Part shown: one piece after another, positions 43,865 through 52,917 of the stretch
How the letters are laid out: every line of letters starts with the position of its first letter
How positions within the stretch are numbered: position 1 is the first letter of the stretch
Assembly: GCA_022571985.1 (NCBI GenBank)
Contig: JACZWU010000002.1
Coordinates: forward strand, 424,136 to 488,135
Reading direction: 5' to 3'
From: Candidatus Zixiibacteriota bacterium
GTDB lineage: Bacteria > Zixibacteria > MSB-5A5 > GN15 > FEB-12
Length of the DNA stretch: 64,000 bases
Program-made: the position numbers and the translations under genes
The notes under the pieces: model-generated
What the model was told of the DNA's origin: nothing
What the model saw: the letters and a program-made list of their open reading frames with translations, nothing else
Database searches by the model: none

Positions 43865-44168
43865 TATCGTCATGGTTTGTGGCCGGCAGACGTCCTCGTC
43901 TGCCCCTTGAGCAGTATAATTACACAGGAACCCACCCCGAGGCTCCCACGGGACTTCGTACGCTCGGGACTCTACTATATATAGTGGGCCACCCCCGGCC
44001 AGTGCATAATTACTCACTTTCAGTTATGAATCGAAAAAGACTTGCTAAAAAAGAGGAGATCGTGTATGGTTGTCAATCATAATGTATAATTAGGTTTGCC
44101 TGCTGCTTGATGTGGGTCACGGGAAGTGCAGAAATCCACCTCAAGAGTCGGGACATCGGCCCAATACA
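43865..44168. other. Intergenic repeat region
   Basis: About 300 bases with a hairpin GGCAGACG-tcct-CGTCTGCC (43885-43904) inside an outer inverted pair GGCCGG / CCGGCC (43881-44001). Its middle, ACCCACCCCGAGGCTCCCAC and GGGACTTCG.ACGCTCGGGAC, is shared with the element near 43112-43205. Nothing codes. Confidence 0.6.
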
Positions 44169-44816
44169 ATGAATACTTTAATTTTAGTTGTCGTAGTTCT
44201 AGCAGTTATTCTAATAATTGCTTTTCTAAAATCACGACAAAAATACACAATCGACAAACTTCTCAAAAACTTAGCAGAGGAATTAAGACAACCTGAATCA
44301 AGCAAGATGGTTGAGCAATACATATCTATTCTTCCCTTCACCAATATTTCTGAACGGCAACTGACGGACGTTGAATTTGAGAAAGATGAACTTAATAAAT
44401 CAGTTATGATTGAGGAGGAGGCAGATGTCAATCCGGCGGCAATTCAGGACATTTTTGGAAAACCACTGAGCAGACTCTTTAGATTCCCTAGTGGTACGAT
44501 TTTAGAGAGACACTTTTGTTCTGAAACTAGAGTTGGTGTCGATTACCTTTCTTGCTTTTTTGAGAATGATCGACTGTTCGGATTTGTTTTTACATTTATA
44601 CCTGTGGATCAACCTGCGGGTATTCAGAAATCAGCATTCCTGCGCATGGCCAAAGCTATAATCAAAGACCAGATTGGTAACGCATCCGAAGAGCGCGATA
44701 CAGTTGCAAAAGCGAGCAATGAGGTCCTTTTTGGATGTACACAATTATGTTTAGGAGGTGTATCCATGCTTCTTTTCCGAATTGATGCTTTCGCAGACAG
44801 TGCCGACTTAAATTGA
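44169..44816 (+). CDS. Single-span membrane-anchored protein of unknown function
   Basis: A protein of about 215 residues starting MNTLILVVVVLAVILIIAF, a signal-anchor helix. The frame is open 19 codons further upstream but that part looks non-coding. The body is hydrophilic alpha/beta with no motif I recognise (segments KPLSRLFRFPSGTILERHFC, FGFVFTFIPVDQPAG). A/T-rich, accessory region. No good ribosome site, so the start is tentative. Confidence 0.55.
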   Translation: MNTLILVVVVLAVILIIAFLKSRQKYTIDKLLKNLAEELRQPESSKMVEQYISILPFTNISERQLTDVEFEKDELNKSVMIEEEADVNPAAIQDIFGKPLSRLFRFPSGTILERHFCSETRVGVDYLSCFFENDRLFGFVFTFIPVDQPAGIQKSAFLRMAKAIIKDQIGNASEERDTVAKASNEVLFGCTQLCLGGVSMLLFRIDAFADSADLN

Positions 44817-44887
44817 AGCCAGAAGATTGCTTAACTGTTACTTGTTTAAGTTTTGTAAATGTTTTAACATTGAGCAAGAAAAAAGAG

Positions 44888-45628
44888 CTAGAAGCCAAAT
44901 AATTTTTTGTGGATTAAACCAAGATAGTCCGTAATCCATTTGGCATCATGCATCGGACATAGTGGTATTATGAGTGGCTCATTTGGATGAAGAAAAAGTT
45001 TTTTATGCTCGAATCTTTTTTCATGGCTAGAAACGACATACATCCATCCACATCCAACGAAAAGAAATTTGTACCACCGGTGACCGTTAGCATGAAATGA
45101 CTCTGGTCGTGTAATCATTTCATGTAATAATTTCCTTGGGTTCTTCATGAAAGCAACCATTACACAGCCGTAATGATCTGGCTTACCCGGGTCTTCAGAT
45201 AGAAGCATTTCACGAATCTTATTTTCATGAAGCCCGAGGTTAACTTTTTCAAAGAAATCTCTTTTCGAAGCACTAGCTCTCCAAAGAATGGAAAGCTGAA
45301 ATAGTTTAAAAAGAGTGTAGTCTACGTTTTCAACTTGAATCGCACCGTTTGTTGCACTTGTTAGTATTCCATAAGTCTTTTCCCCCGGCTTGCTGAGAAT
45401 CACAGCGCGTGCGTAATCGTCCCATTTCGCTGTACTGCTCTCACATTCCTGACAAAGCAAATGCTCGTATTCGCCCTTAAACTTATCAGTTTTGCCTCTT
45501 TCTGTATCAGAGGAAATCTGGAAAATCCGATGCTTTTCATCATACATCGATTCATATGCCCACTCAGGAATGATGTGAGATTTAAGAAGCTTGCGATTTT
45601 CTTGGCAGAGTTTACACTTCCCTATCAT
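44888..45628 (-). CDS. HNH-like zinc protein (CxxC...SHIIP)
   Basis: A 246-residue protein with the N-terminal pattern CKLCQENRKLLKSHIIPEW, then LLCQECE; two CxxC knuckles around SHIIP is the look of an HNH-family zinc fold, often found in nucleases and in uncharacterised genes near defence or mobile regions. The C-terminal half (FLFVGCGWMYVVSSHEKRF ... IIPLCPMHDAKWI) is unassigned. The first ATG with CKLC near the N terminus was chosen; a TTG two codons earlier is possible. A/T-rich and isolated. Nuclease activity is not shown by the sequence: the second and third HNH residues are not obvious. Confidence 0.6.
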   Translation of the reverse strand: MIGKCKLCQENRKLLKSHIIPEWAYESMYDEKHRIFQISSDTERGKTDKFKGEYEHLLCQECESSTAKWDDYARAVILSKPGEKTYGILTSATNGAIQVENVDYTLFKLFQLSILWRASASKRDFFEKVNLGLHENKIREMLLSEDPGKPDHYGCVMVAFMKNPRKLLHEMITRPESFHANGHRWYKFLFVGCGWMYVVSSHEKRFEHKKLFLHPNEPLIIPLCPMHDAKWITDYLGLIHKKLFGF

Positions 45629-45750
45629 AGACAATGATATAATAAGAAAATCGAAAACATATCACTTTTTTGACTTTTTTAACTACTCGCAGACTATTTT
45701 ACAGATCTCGTCCAAAACACTTTTGGTGCTGTAAGTGTTCTTAAAACTTA

Positions 45751-46626
45751 CTATTTCGAAGTCTCTGCTTCGGTTTTAACGGCAATCTTGGTTTTAAACC
45801 AGACTTCCTGCTTCCTGGGCATTTCTGGTCGCATACCGCCACCGCCCATTCTTCGGCCGCCACTACCAAATCCGCCGCCGCCCCCGGGAGGCCTGCCCCC
45901 TACACCCGGCATTGGGCCGCCGCTGCCGCCCATTTCTCCCGGCTGTCTGCGCCGGAAATCACCCATATCGCCCCACTCGGCTCCGATGGCTATTTTATGC
46001 CCCGGTTCGATACCGATGCCGTAGTAACGATCTTTGCCTTGCTTCAGGGGAATCTTAAATTCATATACAAAAAAACCGTTCGAGGTATCAAAAGCTGCCG
46101 CGGGACCTTCGGTTCCATCAAGCGGTACTACTTTATTTACATTATCGTTTATAGAACAGATAAGTGTCTGGGTGTTATCATTCATGGCCTCTTCGTATTT
46201 CTTTCTCATATCAGCCGGCATGCGGGACATTCGAGACTCTCGTTCGTTCATGCCTCCGGCCATGGCTTTTAGCTGGGCAGAATTTGGGCCGCCTTTGAAA
46301 CGTATAAAGAAGTCTTTCTTGGTTTTGCCGTTTTTATTGATGTACAAATTGAGACCTGTCATTTTTATAGTTCGCGCCCACTTTGCTTCTCTGGTTTTGA
46401 AAAGTATGTAAAGAAATTCTCCGTCGTTGCAAAGCGAAACAGAAGCTTCCTGGTCAGACAGATATTTTGACTCAACCTCGAACCACTCTTTCATGTTGCC
46501 GTCAATGCTGAATTCATGGTCAACCCAGGACGCTGTTACTTTGTGAGTCTTAGCAACAGATGAAACTGAGAAGATGGCAATGCTGAAAATCGCAAGTAAT
46601 AGATTTCTGATAAAGTTATGATTCAT
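45751..46626 (-). CDS. Secreted CBM9-like protein with Gly/Pro-rich linker
   Basis: A 291-residue protein with a signal peptide ending in SSVAK. Residues 30-205 resemble the carbohydrate-binding family 9-like sandwich (FSIDGNMKEWFEVESKYL, FLYILFKTREA, FFVYEFKIPLK, YGIGIEPGHKIAIGAEWG). A low-complexity Gly/Met/Pro/Arg stretch (GGRPPGGGGGFGSGGRRMGG) follows before the C terminus. Many such proteins bind glycans or electron-transfer partners at the envelope. It stands alone; the arsC gene lies about 95 bases upstream on the same strand. GGGGATCTCAAAA precedes the ATG. Confidence 0.7.
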   Translation of the reverse strand: MNHNFIRNLLLAIFSIAIFSVSSVAKTHKVTASWVDHEFSIDGNMKEWFEVESKYLSDQEASVSLCNDGEFLYILFKTREAKWARTIKMTGLNLYINKNGKTKKDFFIRFKGGPNSAQLKAMAGGMNERESRMSRMPADMRKKYEEAMNDNTQTLICSINDNVNKVVPLDGTEGPAAAFDTSNGFFVYEFKIPLKQGKDRYYGIGIEPGHKIAIGAEWGDMGDFRRRQPGEMGGSGGPMPGVGGRPPGGGGGFGSGGRRMGGGGMRPEMPRKQEVWFKTKIAVKTEAETSK

Positions 46627-46720
46627 TTTTGAGATCCCCTCAAATTGACGTTAGAAACTCAAGTTTACAATCCCGCAACTTTATACAATCAGTAACGATT
46701 ATTCTCCTAAATAGTTGAGT

Positions 46721-47194
46721 TCATTTTCCAGTTTTCAGCCAGGCCCTTACTTTCTCTCCAATCTCATCGCGGATTTTGCGGAATACTTGCAGAACTTCGT
46801 CTTCGGTTGAGGCTTTTTCGGAGGAGGTGGATTTTAAGGCAGAAGCAGGGTCAGGGATTGGCCAGTGCGCACTAAGTGCGTTTTTCTCTGGCGAATTCCG
46901 TGAGGGTCCCTTAAAAGCAGGGCATTTTTCGGCGGCGTTGTTGCAGACAGTTATGACATAATCGAACTCGATATCGAGATATTCTTTGAGGTTATTTGAG
47001 GTATGGCCGGATATATCGATTTCGATTTCAGCCATCACTTTGACAGCCAAGGGGTTAACTCCGCCAGGCTCCAGTCCGGCGCTGAAAACCTCGATAGAGT
47101 CCCCGCCGCAGGTCCTGAAAAAGCCTTCGGCCATCTGAGAGCGGCAGGAGTTGCCGGTGCATAAGACTAAGATTTTCAACTGATTTTCATTCAT
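46721..47194 (-). CDS. arsC: Thioredoxin-coupled arsenate reductase (low-MW phosphatase fold)
   Basis: A 157-residue enzyme of the low-molecular-weight phosphotyrosine-phosphatase fold: P-loop C12-TGNSC-R18 (CX5R), and the resolving pair C84 and C91 (VCNNAAEKCP) matching Staphylococcus aureus ArsC. It reduces arsenate to arsenite. The ATG with AGGA seven bases upstream was chosen over the TTG two codons earlier. No ars repressor or ArsB pump is next to it, so arsenite export must be encoded elsewhere. A copy of its P-loop coding segment lies at 47276-47312. Confidence 0.92.
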   Translation of the reverse strand: MNENQLKILVLCTGNSCRSQMAEGFFRTCGGDSIEVFSAGLEPGGVNPLAVKVMAEIEIDISGHTSNNLKEYLDIEFDYVITVCNNAAEKCPAFKGPSRNSPEKNALSAHWPIPDPASALKSTSSEKASTEDEVLQVFRKIRDEIGEKVRAWLKTGK

Positions 47195-47628
47195 TGTCAA
47201 TTCCTGAGAGATGGATTCCCGCCTGCGCCCCTTCGGCTTCGCTTGGGACTATAGCGGGAAAGACAGATAATGTTTGAGAGCGGCAGGAGTTGCCGGTGTA
47301 TAAGACTAAGATACGCAAGTGGTTAGCTCCATTTTTGGTCTATAGCTACAGGGTCACATCCCCCGCAGGCGGAGAACAAGACCCGGTTTAACCTGTTTGG
47401 GGATGGATTCCCGCCTACGCGGGAAAGACAGGAATAGGAAAAACAGGGTTGGTTTTCGCACGAAAATTGCTTCATTACTTTAGAATATAGCCAAATTTGC
47501 GATATATATAAATAGCCGTTTTTATAGCAAAATCAGGGAACGGGCTGGACAGATTGTTGTTTAACTGGTAACTTAGAAAAAAGAATATAACTTTCCGAAA
47601 ACTACATAATTATCTAAGGAGTAACATT
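47195..47628. other. Intergenic region with arsC fragment and palindromic repeats
   Basis: About 430 bases. Holds the arsC ribosome site, a repeat of the type GATGGATTCCCGC...GCGGGAAAGACAG (47211-47265 and 47402-47433), the arsC fossil (47276-47312), and a plain A/T-rich stretch before the next gene. Confidence 0.6.
47276..47312 (-). pseudogene. Fossil fragment of arsC catalytic loop
   Basis: 36 of 37 bases match 47137-47173 inside arsC in the same orientation. Read in the arsC frame it gives ILVLYTGNSCRS: the catalytic Cys codon (TGC) has become Tyr (TAC). The match ends abruptly on both sides, so it is a remnant of a second arsC or a short duplication. Confidence 0.7.
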
Positions 47629-48312
47629 GTGAGAAAAGTACTATTTGTCGCTTTTGTGGTGATGGTTTTTGTGGCCATGGGTGCTTTCAGCGCCTTTGCT
47701 TGTAAAAGCAATGCTGCCTGCTCATTCAGCGCCAAGACAGCCTCGGTCAAATCTGGCTGCTCGCTTTCTCAGACAACTTCCAAACTGGTCTCCAGCGGGA
47801 CTTCATCGAAAAGTTCTGGAAGTCTGGCCGGCGTTTCAGCCTGTACTTATAAGAATTCAACAACTTCTGCCAAGTTAGCATCAGCTGGTTGCTCTCCTGA
47901 GCAAATCGAAGCCTGTTTAGCTTCTGTCAAAGTAAATCACGCGGAGCTATGTGCCGCGGCTAAAGATTGTAATTATACGGCAATGTCAATCAAAGGGATG
48001 ACTTGTGCTGGCTGTGAAAACAGCATTAAGGCAGCCCTGATGAACATTGACGGTGTTAACAAAGTTCTCGAAGTTTGTTATAAGTCCGGCGTTGCAGTTG
48101 TTTGCGCCAATTCAAATGAAGCATCCAACGAAGTATTGTTAAAAGCTGTAAGTGCCAAAGGATTTGAAGCGCAAATAATTCCGGCGGTAGCAACAGTCAG
48201 TACTGATACCAGAACCAGCACGATTGGTTCGACCGGTAAAACTTGTGGTGCAGCTAAAAAAGGCACAGCTTCCACAACTTCCAAGACTTCTTCTGCCCAA
48301 GGCACCTACTAA
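47629..48312 (+). CDS. Secreted HMA-domain, Cys-rich metal-binding protein
   Basis: A 227-residue protein with a GTG start after AAGGAGTAACATT. Signal peptide ends in FSAFA. A Ser/Cys-rich region (six Cys) precedes a complete heavy-metal-associated domain at about 121-185 with the MTCAGC metal site (KGMTCAGCENSIKAAL) and a second pair of Cys (EVCYKSGVAVVC). The tail is Thr/Ser/Lys-rich. It is exported, unlike cytoplasmic CopZ-type carriers, and may catch copper or mercury in the periplasm. A strong terminator follows. Confidence 0.78.
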   Translation: MRKVLFVAFVVMVFVAMGAFSAFACKSNAACSFSAKTASVKSGCSLSQTTSKLVSSGTSSKSSGSLAGVSACTYKNSTTSAKLASAGCSPEQIEACLASVKVNHAELCAAAKDCNYTAMSIKGMTCAGCENSIKAALMNIDGVNKVLEVCYKSGVAVVCANSNEASNEVLLKAVSAKGFEAQIIPAVATVSTDTRTSTIGSTGKTCGAAKKGTASTTSKTSSAQGTY

Positions 48313-48344
48313 TAGCCGACTGCAGAATTAAGTAGAATTACAAA

Positions 48345-48377
48345 AAGCGGTTCGCTAATAACGAGCCGCTTTTTTAT
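48345..48377 (+). terminator. Intrinsic terminator after the HMA protein gene
   Basis: Stem AAGCGGTTCG / CGAGCCGCTT (one G-U pair), seven-base loop, then TTTTATTTTT. Confidence 0.85.
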
Positions 48378-48439
48378 TTTTCAGAACTATTTCGGTTTGT
48401 TTAATGTTTTAGGATAAAAGTGGGATATTCAATAATCGA

Positions 48440-49435
48440 ATGACTTCTAAACTCAAAATAATACTGATCACTGTTTTGTTTTTGTGCTCAGTCACCGAAG
48501 CTGCCAAGTTTTCGGGTGAGTCATTTTCGCTCGGTGTCGGCGCCCGCGGGCTCGCCATGGGCGGAGCTGTCATAGCCGGTCCTTTTGACGGTACGGCCTC
48601 TTACTGGAATCCGGCCGGCATGAATTATCTGAATAATCGGCATATTGTCGCGATGCATGCTGAGACTTTCGGCTCGCTACTTAACCACGACTATGTCGCT
48701 TATATAGATTCAAGGCCAAGAGAAAAAGGAAAGATTAGCGCTTTTGGTTTTTACTTTTATTATCTGGGCGGCGGCGGTATCAAAATTACGCAGCTGGATC
48801 AGTTCAGTCGGCCGTACGTAGTGCGCGAAGAATCACACGCCGATATTTTGCTGGCGGCCTCGCTCTCCGGGAAAATCAGCCAAAAAATAGATTTTGGCCT
48901 GAGCGCTAAAATAATCTACCGAGACATTGGAACAGAGTCCGGTCAGGGACTTACTATGGACGCCGGGCTGCTTTATCAGGCGCATCCGTCTGTTCGCTTT
49001 GGACTAATGTTCAGCGACGTTACTTCGGGTTTTATTCGCTACGGCGGCGGCAGCATCATTGAACCTGCGGACTCGAGCGGGCAGGCGACCGAAACCAAAT
49101 CAAGCACCGAATCGATTTTCCCGACAGTTAAACCTGGCCTTATGATAGAAAAATATTTTAATCAAGTCTCGGCGCGTCTTGCAGCCAGCGGTGACATAAA
49201 ATTTGAAAGTCTCAAAGCGGCTGCTCAATATTGGAGCGGGTCCTTGTCGCTGGATACGCACTTTGGACTGGAATTTGGATACCGGGAATTAATTTTTGGC
49301 CGGACCGGATTTGATATTGGCAAATTTACCGCCGGGGGCGGGATTGATGTCAAGAATATAACCGTAGATTTTGCTTACCTGCATCACGATGACCTTGGTG
49401 AAACTTTCAGAGTCAGCGCCGGCTACAGATTTTAA
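48440..49435 (+). CDS. PorV/PorQ-family outer-membrane beta-barrel protein
   Basis: A 331-residue outer-membrane barrel (UPF0164/PorV-like). Signal peptide ends near TEAAK; GARGLAMGGAVIAGPFDG and SYWNPAGM are hallmark motifs of this family, related to FadL. PorV shuttles cargo of type IX secretion to the attachment machinery; a CTD-bearing cargo is in this window (20545-22848), but the other secretion genes are not. Amphipathic strands run to the C-terminal ...VSAGYRF, ending in Phe, as outer-membrane proteins do. It is convergent with the patatin gene, 17 bases apart. Confidence 0.85.
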   Translation: MTSKLKIILITVLFLCSVTEAAKFSGESFSLGVGARGLAMGGAVIAGPFDGTASYWNPAGMNYLNNRHIVAMHAETFGSLLNHDYVAYIDSRPREKGKISAFGFYFYYLGGGGIKITQLDQFSRPYVVREESHADILLAASLSGKISQKIDFGLSAKIIYRDIGTESGQGLTMDAGLLYQAHPSVRFGLMFSDVTSGFIRYGGGSIIEPADSSGQATETKSSTESIFPTVKPGLMIEKYFNQVSARLAASGDIKFESLKAAAQYWSGSLSLDTHFGLEFGYRELIFGRTGFDIGKFTAGGGIDVKNITVDFAYLHHDDLGETFRVSAGYRF

Positions 49436-49452
49436 TTTACTTCACTCTTAAG

Positions 49453-52092
49453 TTAAAATTTTAATCCGATATTAATATAAAATCTGTCGTTGTCGGAGTT
49501 TGCCACTCCATAGCCAAACTCAAACGGTCCAAGAGGGCTGTCAATCGCTACAAATGCTCCCACGCCGTGACGGAGATTACGTATTTTTATCTGGGAGGTA
49601 TGGTCGTAAACTTCACCGAAATCATAACGGCCGATGGCGTAAAATCCCAGCGGCAGCTTAAATCTGAATTCATTGTTAAATAATATCATTTTATCGCCGG
49701 AGAGCTGATTGGTTCTAAATCCAATAAACGAGTGGGCGCCTCCCAGATAAAACAGCTCTGAGCCCGGCAGACCCGAGCGGCTGATGCCTATGGAAACTTT
49801 GGGGTGGAAGTTCAGAAATTTGCCGATCGGAATATAAGATTCCAGCGATGAGAAAAATCTGGTGTATTCGACCTCGCCGCCCAAAAACTTTCCGGCCAGA
49901 CGTACTTGAATCAGATTCAGCTTACCGTTTTCAGGAAATGGGACTCTGTCAAAAGTTTCAATCTGAGATTCCAGATGAAGAATTCTCTGCCCAAAATTTT
50001 CGTTAAGCAGGTTGTTATTATAGTTGTTTCTAACCTCTTCAAAGACAAAGGCGCCCCGGACAGTGCCCAGACGGCTTAATTGCTGCCCCAGGCTGACTTC
50101 AAAACCAGTGCGCCTTTCTCGGCGCGAACCGGCTACGTTGCCGTCATCATCAAAAAGTTTACGGTCCAGGCGGTTATGATAGGCCGTTATACTGGCGGTC
50201 AGGTAACTGAACCAGATGCGGTCTATTTTTAGCCGGGCAAAATAGTTCTGTCTCTCATCTGCAAATTGTGCATGCAGCAGATATTCCAGTCCCATGCCGC
50301 GAATATTATCATCGAGAATTTCAACAAATTCTTCAGACTGAAACTCATCGTGCCAGTGCCAGCCAAGTCTTAACTGAGTGTAGTATCTTTCTTTGACGCG
50401 AATTTTTACTCTGGCGCCGCTGCGGTAAGGGACCAGGTCGACTGTTACCTGCTCATAAAAATTCGTACCGTAAATATTATTGATGCCGTCGGCTGCCAGC
50501 CTGGTGGAGTAGGGCTGCCCGGCTATGAGCGGAAAATATGAACGCACCAGCCAGTCTTTGCTGCGTATGTTATCTTCAATGTCGATGCTGTAAATGACCG
50601 CCTCGTCAATCTCGATTGTAATGACTTTTCGTGACTCGTCAATAGAAAAGTTCGAGACATAAGCAGCATCATAGCCATTCTCAATATAGAAGTCGACTAT
50701 CCGCTTCAGGCCGTTTTTGATATTAGCCGGGCTTAGTTCTGTTCGCCCGTCGACGAAGAGAGATATTAAAAGTGCTGTGTCAATAATAGAGCTGCCTTTT
50801 ATTTCTATTCTGTATTCTTCAGTTGTCAGGTATGCTTGCGTAGTTACAAGCAGTGCGACAGTGTCTTCAAAATTATTTACTGGTAACAGCTCTGCTTCCA
50901 GACGAAATAACGAATTATCGCGCAGGAATTGCTTGAGCTGGTTTTCTAGCTCGAAGCGGCTGAATTTCCGGCCTCTCAGCGTTTTCTTTAGTTCAGCAAG
51001 CTTTTCGTGAGCGCTGTCCGCTATAGAAACATCGCTGATGAACAGGGCAGTAGTGTCGACCTTTCTTTGCAGAATCAAGACAATACTGTCAGCTGCTTTT
51101 AATCCGGCACTGTAACCGATTTTTATCAGGCTGTCTTTGAACTTAAAATCCCCTGCATCAAAATCTGAGAGCTCAGGTTCAATCACCAGATCGGCCAGCT
51201 TGAGCTGTGAGCTCAATTTGTCGGCAGTCATAATTGTAGTTACCTGATCGGCGATATCTACCGGCGTGCGGAGCTTGTCTTTGGTTCGGAGTTCACTGGT
51301 GGTGTTGATGGCTACTACAAAGTTGTCGTTGTCGCACATATTTTTGACCAGATTAACCGGAATCGGGGTGACCATACCGCCATCCATAAGCAGCTGCCCG
51401 TTTCTTTCAACAGCGGTCAGAGCCAGGGGAAAAGCCATGGAAGCCCGCATGGCATCAGCCAGTGAGCCTTTATCGAGTATAATTTCCCGTCCGGTTATTA
51501 TGTCTGTGGCAACTGTCCGAAAAGGAATAGGCAGTTTTAGAAAATCGCCGCCAGACTGATAATTAGCTTTGGTGGTCAGTTTGGTTAGCACAGTGGTGAT
51601 TGTTTGTCCGCCGGTGAGAGCTCTAGGAATAACCGGCCTGAAATTGTCAAACCTCATTGAAAAGAGGTGTTTTTCGTTTTCCTGTCTGCGGGTCAGAAAC
51701 ATCGTTTGTCTTTTAGGGGCATTGCTGAAAAATTCGTCAAAATCAATATCACCAATGATTTTAGAAAGCTCGTCCGGTGAATAACCGCAGGCGTAGAGTC
51801 CGCCGATTATGCCTCCCATCGAAGTGCCCGCTATTGCTATTATCTTAATATTCTTTTCCTCAAAAGCTTTCAGAATACCGATAGTGGTCAGGCCTCTGGC
51901 CCCTCCGCCGGATATTGCCAGAGCAACTGAGTAGGTAGCTTGGTTGTTGTAAGGGTCGGCGCCGTCCAGCCCTCCTATTATGATTTTTTCCGAAGCAGCT
52001 GAGGTTGTCAGTAAGAGCAGCATGCTGATTAGTAAATTACGGGAAAAAGTTTTCACTTGCCTGAGTAATCCGACTTTAGGTTTCTTAAACAA
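49453..52092 (-). CDS. Patatin-like phospholipase fused to BamA-type barrel
   Basis: An 879-residue outer-membrane protein. Signal peptide; patatin domain with GGGARG oxyanion loop (about residue 62), nucleophile S91 in GTSMGG and catalytic D237 in MDGG; one or more POTRA-like domains (about 410-540: YSIDIEDNIRSKDWLVRSYF ...); then a surface-antigen/BamA barrel to the terminal Phe (FYINIGLKF). This is the architecture of PlpD-like type Vd secretion proteins: a phospholipase that either stays anchored or is released outside. Catalytic residues are intact. It is transcribed divergently from the TrmH-family gene. Confidence 0.9.
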   Translation of the reverse strand: MFKKPKVGLLRQVKTFSRNLLISMLLLLTTSAASEKIIIGGLDGADPYNNQATYSVALAISGGGARGLTTIGILKAFEEKNIKIIAIAGTSMGGIIGGLYACGYSPDELSKIIGDIDFDEFFSNAPKRQTMFLTRRQENEKHLFSMRFDNFRPVIPRALTGGQTITTVLTKLTTKANYQSGGDFLKLPIPFRTVATDIITGREIILDKGSLADAMRASMAFPLALTAVERNGQLLMDGGMVTPIPVNLVKNMCDNDNFVVAINTTSELRTKDKLRTPVDIADQVTTIMTADKLSSQLKLADLVIEPELSDFDAGDFKFKDSLIKIGYSAGLKAADSIVLILQRKVDTTALFISDVSIADSAHEKLAELKKTLRGRKFSRFELENQLKQFLRDNSLFRLEAELLPVNNFEDTVALLVTTQAYLTTEEYRIEIKGSSIIDTALLISLFVDGRTELSPANIKNGLKRIVDFYIENGYDAAYVSNFSIDESRKVITIEIDEAVIYSIDIEDNIRSKDWLVRSYFPLIAGQPYSTRLAADGINNIYGTNFYEQVTVDLVPYRSGARVKIRVKERYYTQLRLGWHWHDEFQSEEFVEILDDNIRGMGLEYLLHAQFADERQNYFARLKIDRIWFSYLTASITAYHNRLDRKLFDDDGNVAGSRRERRTGFEVSLGQQLSRLGTVRGAFVFEEVRNNYNNNLLNENFGQRILHLESQIETFDRVPFPENGKLNLIQVRLAGKFLGGEVEYTRFFSSLESYIPIGKFLNFHPKVSIGISRSGLPGSELFYLGGAHSFIGFRTNQLSGDKMILFNNEFRFKLPLGFYAIGRYDFGEVYDHTSQIKIRNLRHGVGAFVAIDSPLGPFEFGYGVANSDNDRFYINIGLKF

Positions 52093-52122
52093 TAATTGAA
52101 AGTATCCTGGTAGTAAATTATT

Positions 52123-52917
52123 TTGAAATTGACCAAAGAAGAACTAAAAAAAGTAAAGTGCCTGAACTCCAAAAAAGGCCGCAAAGAGCAGCGGAAATTT
52201 GCGGTGGGCGGTGTCAGACTCTTAGAGGAGGCGCTCAAGCACAAATTCCTGCCCAAAATGCTGCTTTATGCTTCAGTCGTACTCAGCGAACGGGGGCAAA
52301 CGCTTATAAAGGCATTTAAAAAACTAAAAGTGACCGTAAATGAGCTATCATTACGAGAAATTGAAGCTGTTTCCGATACTAAGAGTTCACAGGGGATTTT
52401 AGCGGTTTTTGATACCCCCGGACAAGACCTGACAAAACTTTACAAACCATACTATCGTAGACTATTATGGTGTGACGAGATAACAGATCCGGGAAATTTA
52501 GGAACCCTGGCCAGATCTGCCCTGGCTTTTGAATTTGATATGCTGCTGGTAAGCGCAAAATCGATAGAACTTTATAGCCCCAAGGTGGTGCGGTCTTCGG
52601 CTGGCGCCTTGTTCAAACTGCCGGCGGTAATTGTTAGTTATGAAGAGCTTGAAAATTTTAAAGGCAAAAGGAAAGCCAGGCTGATAGCTGCCCAAGCGTC
52701 AGCTAATAAAAGTATGACAGAGTTACCCTTAAGCTCAAACAATCCGATAATACTGGCAATAGGCTCTGAAGCTGCCGGCCTGTCTGAGAGAGTATTAAAG
52801 CTGTCTGATGCTGTTGTCAGCATCGCCCATAGTTCTAAAGCAGAGTCACTTAATGCAGCAGTTGCCGGTTCTATAATTATGAAACAAATTTATGACCGAG
52901 ATAAGAATCAAAAATAA
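52123..52917 (+). CDS. TrmH/SpoU-family rRNA 2'-O-methyltransferase
   Basis: A 264-residue methyltransferase using S-adenosylmethionine on rRNA or tRNA ribose. N-terminal substrate-binding domain (KGRKEQRKFAVGGVRLLEEAL); catalytic domain with motif 1 DEITDPGNLGTLARSA, motif 2 ILAIGSEAAGLSERVL and motif 3 AESLNAAVAGSII, forming the SPOUT trefoil knot. The exact target is not visible; RlmB-like is the nearest guess. The start is a TTG without a good ribosome site. It ends one base into the next gene (TAATG). Confidence 0.85.
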   Translation: MKLTKEELKKVKCLNSKKGRKEQRKFAVGGVRLLEEALKHKFLPKMLLYASVVLSERGQTLIKAFKKLKVTVNELSLREIEAVSDTKSSQGILAVFDTPGQDLTKLYKPYYRRLLWCDEITDPGNLGTLARSALAFEFDMLLVSAKSIELYSPKVVRSSAGALFKLPAVIVSYEELENFKGKRKARLIAAQASANKSMTELPLSSNNPIILAIGSEAAGLSERVLKLSDAVVSIAHSSKAESLNAAVAGSIIMKQIYDRDKNQK

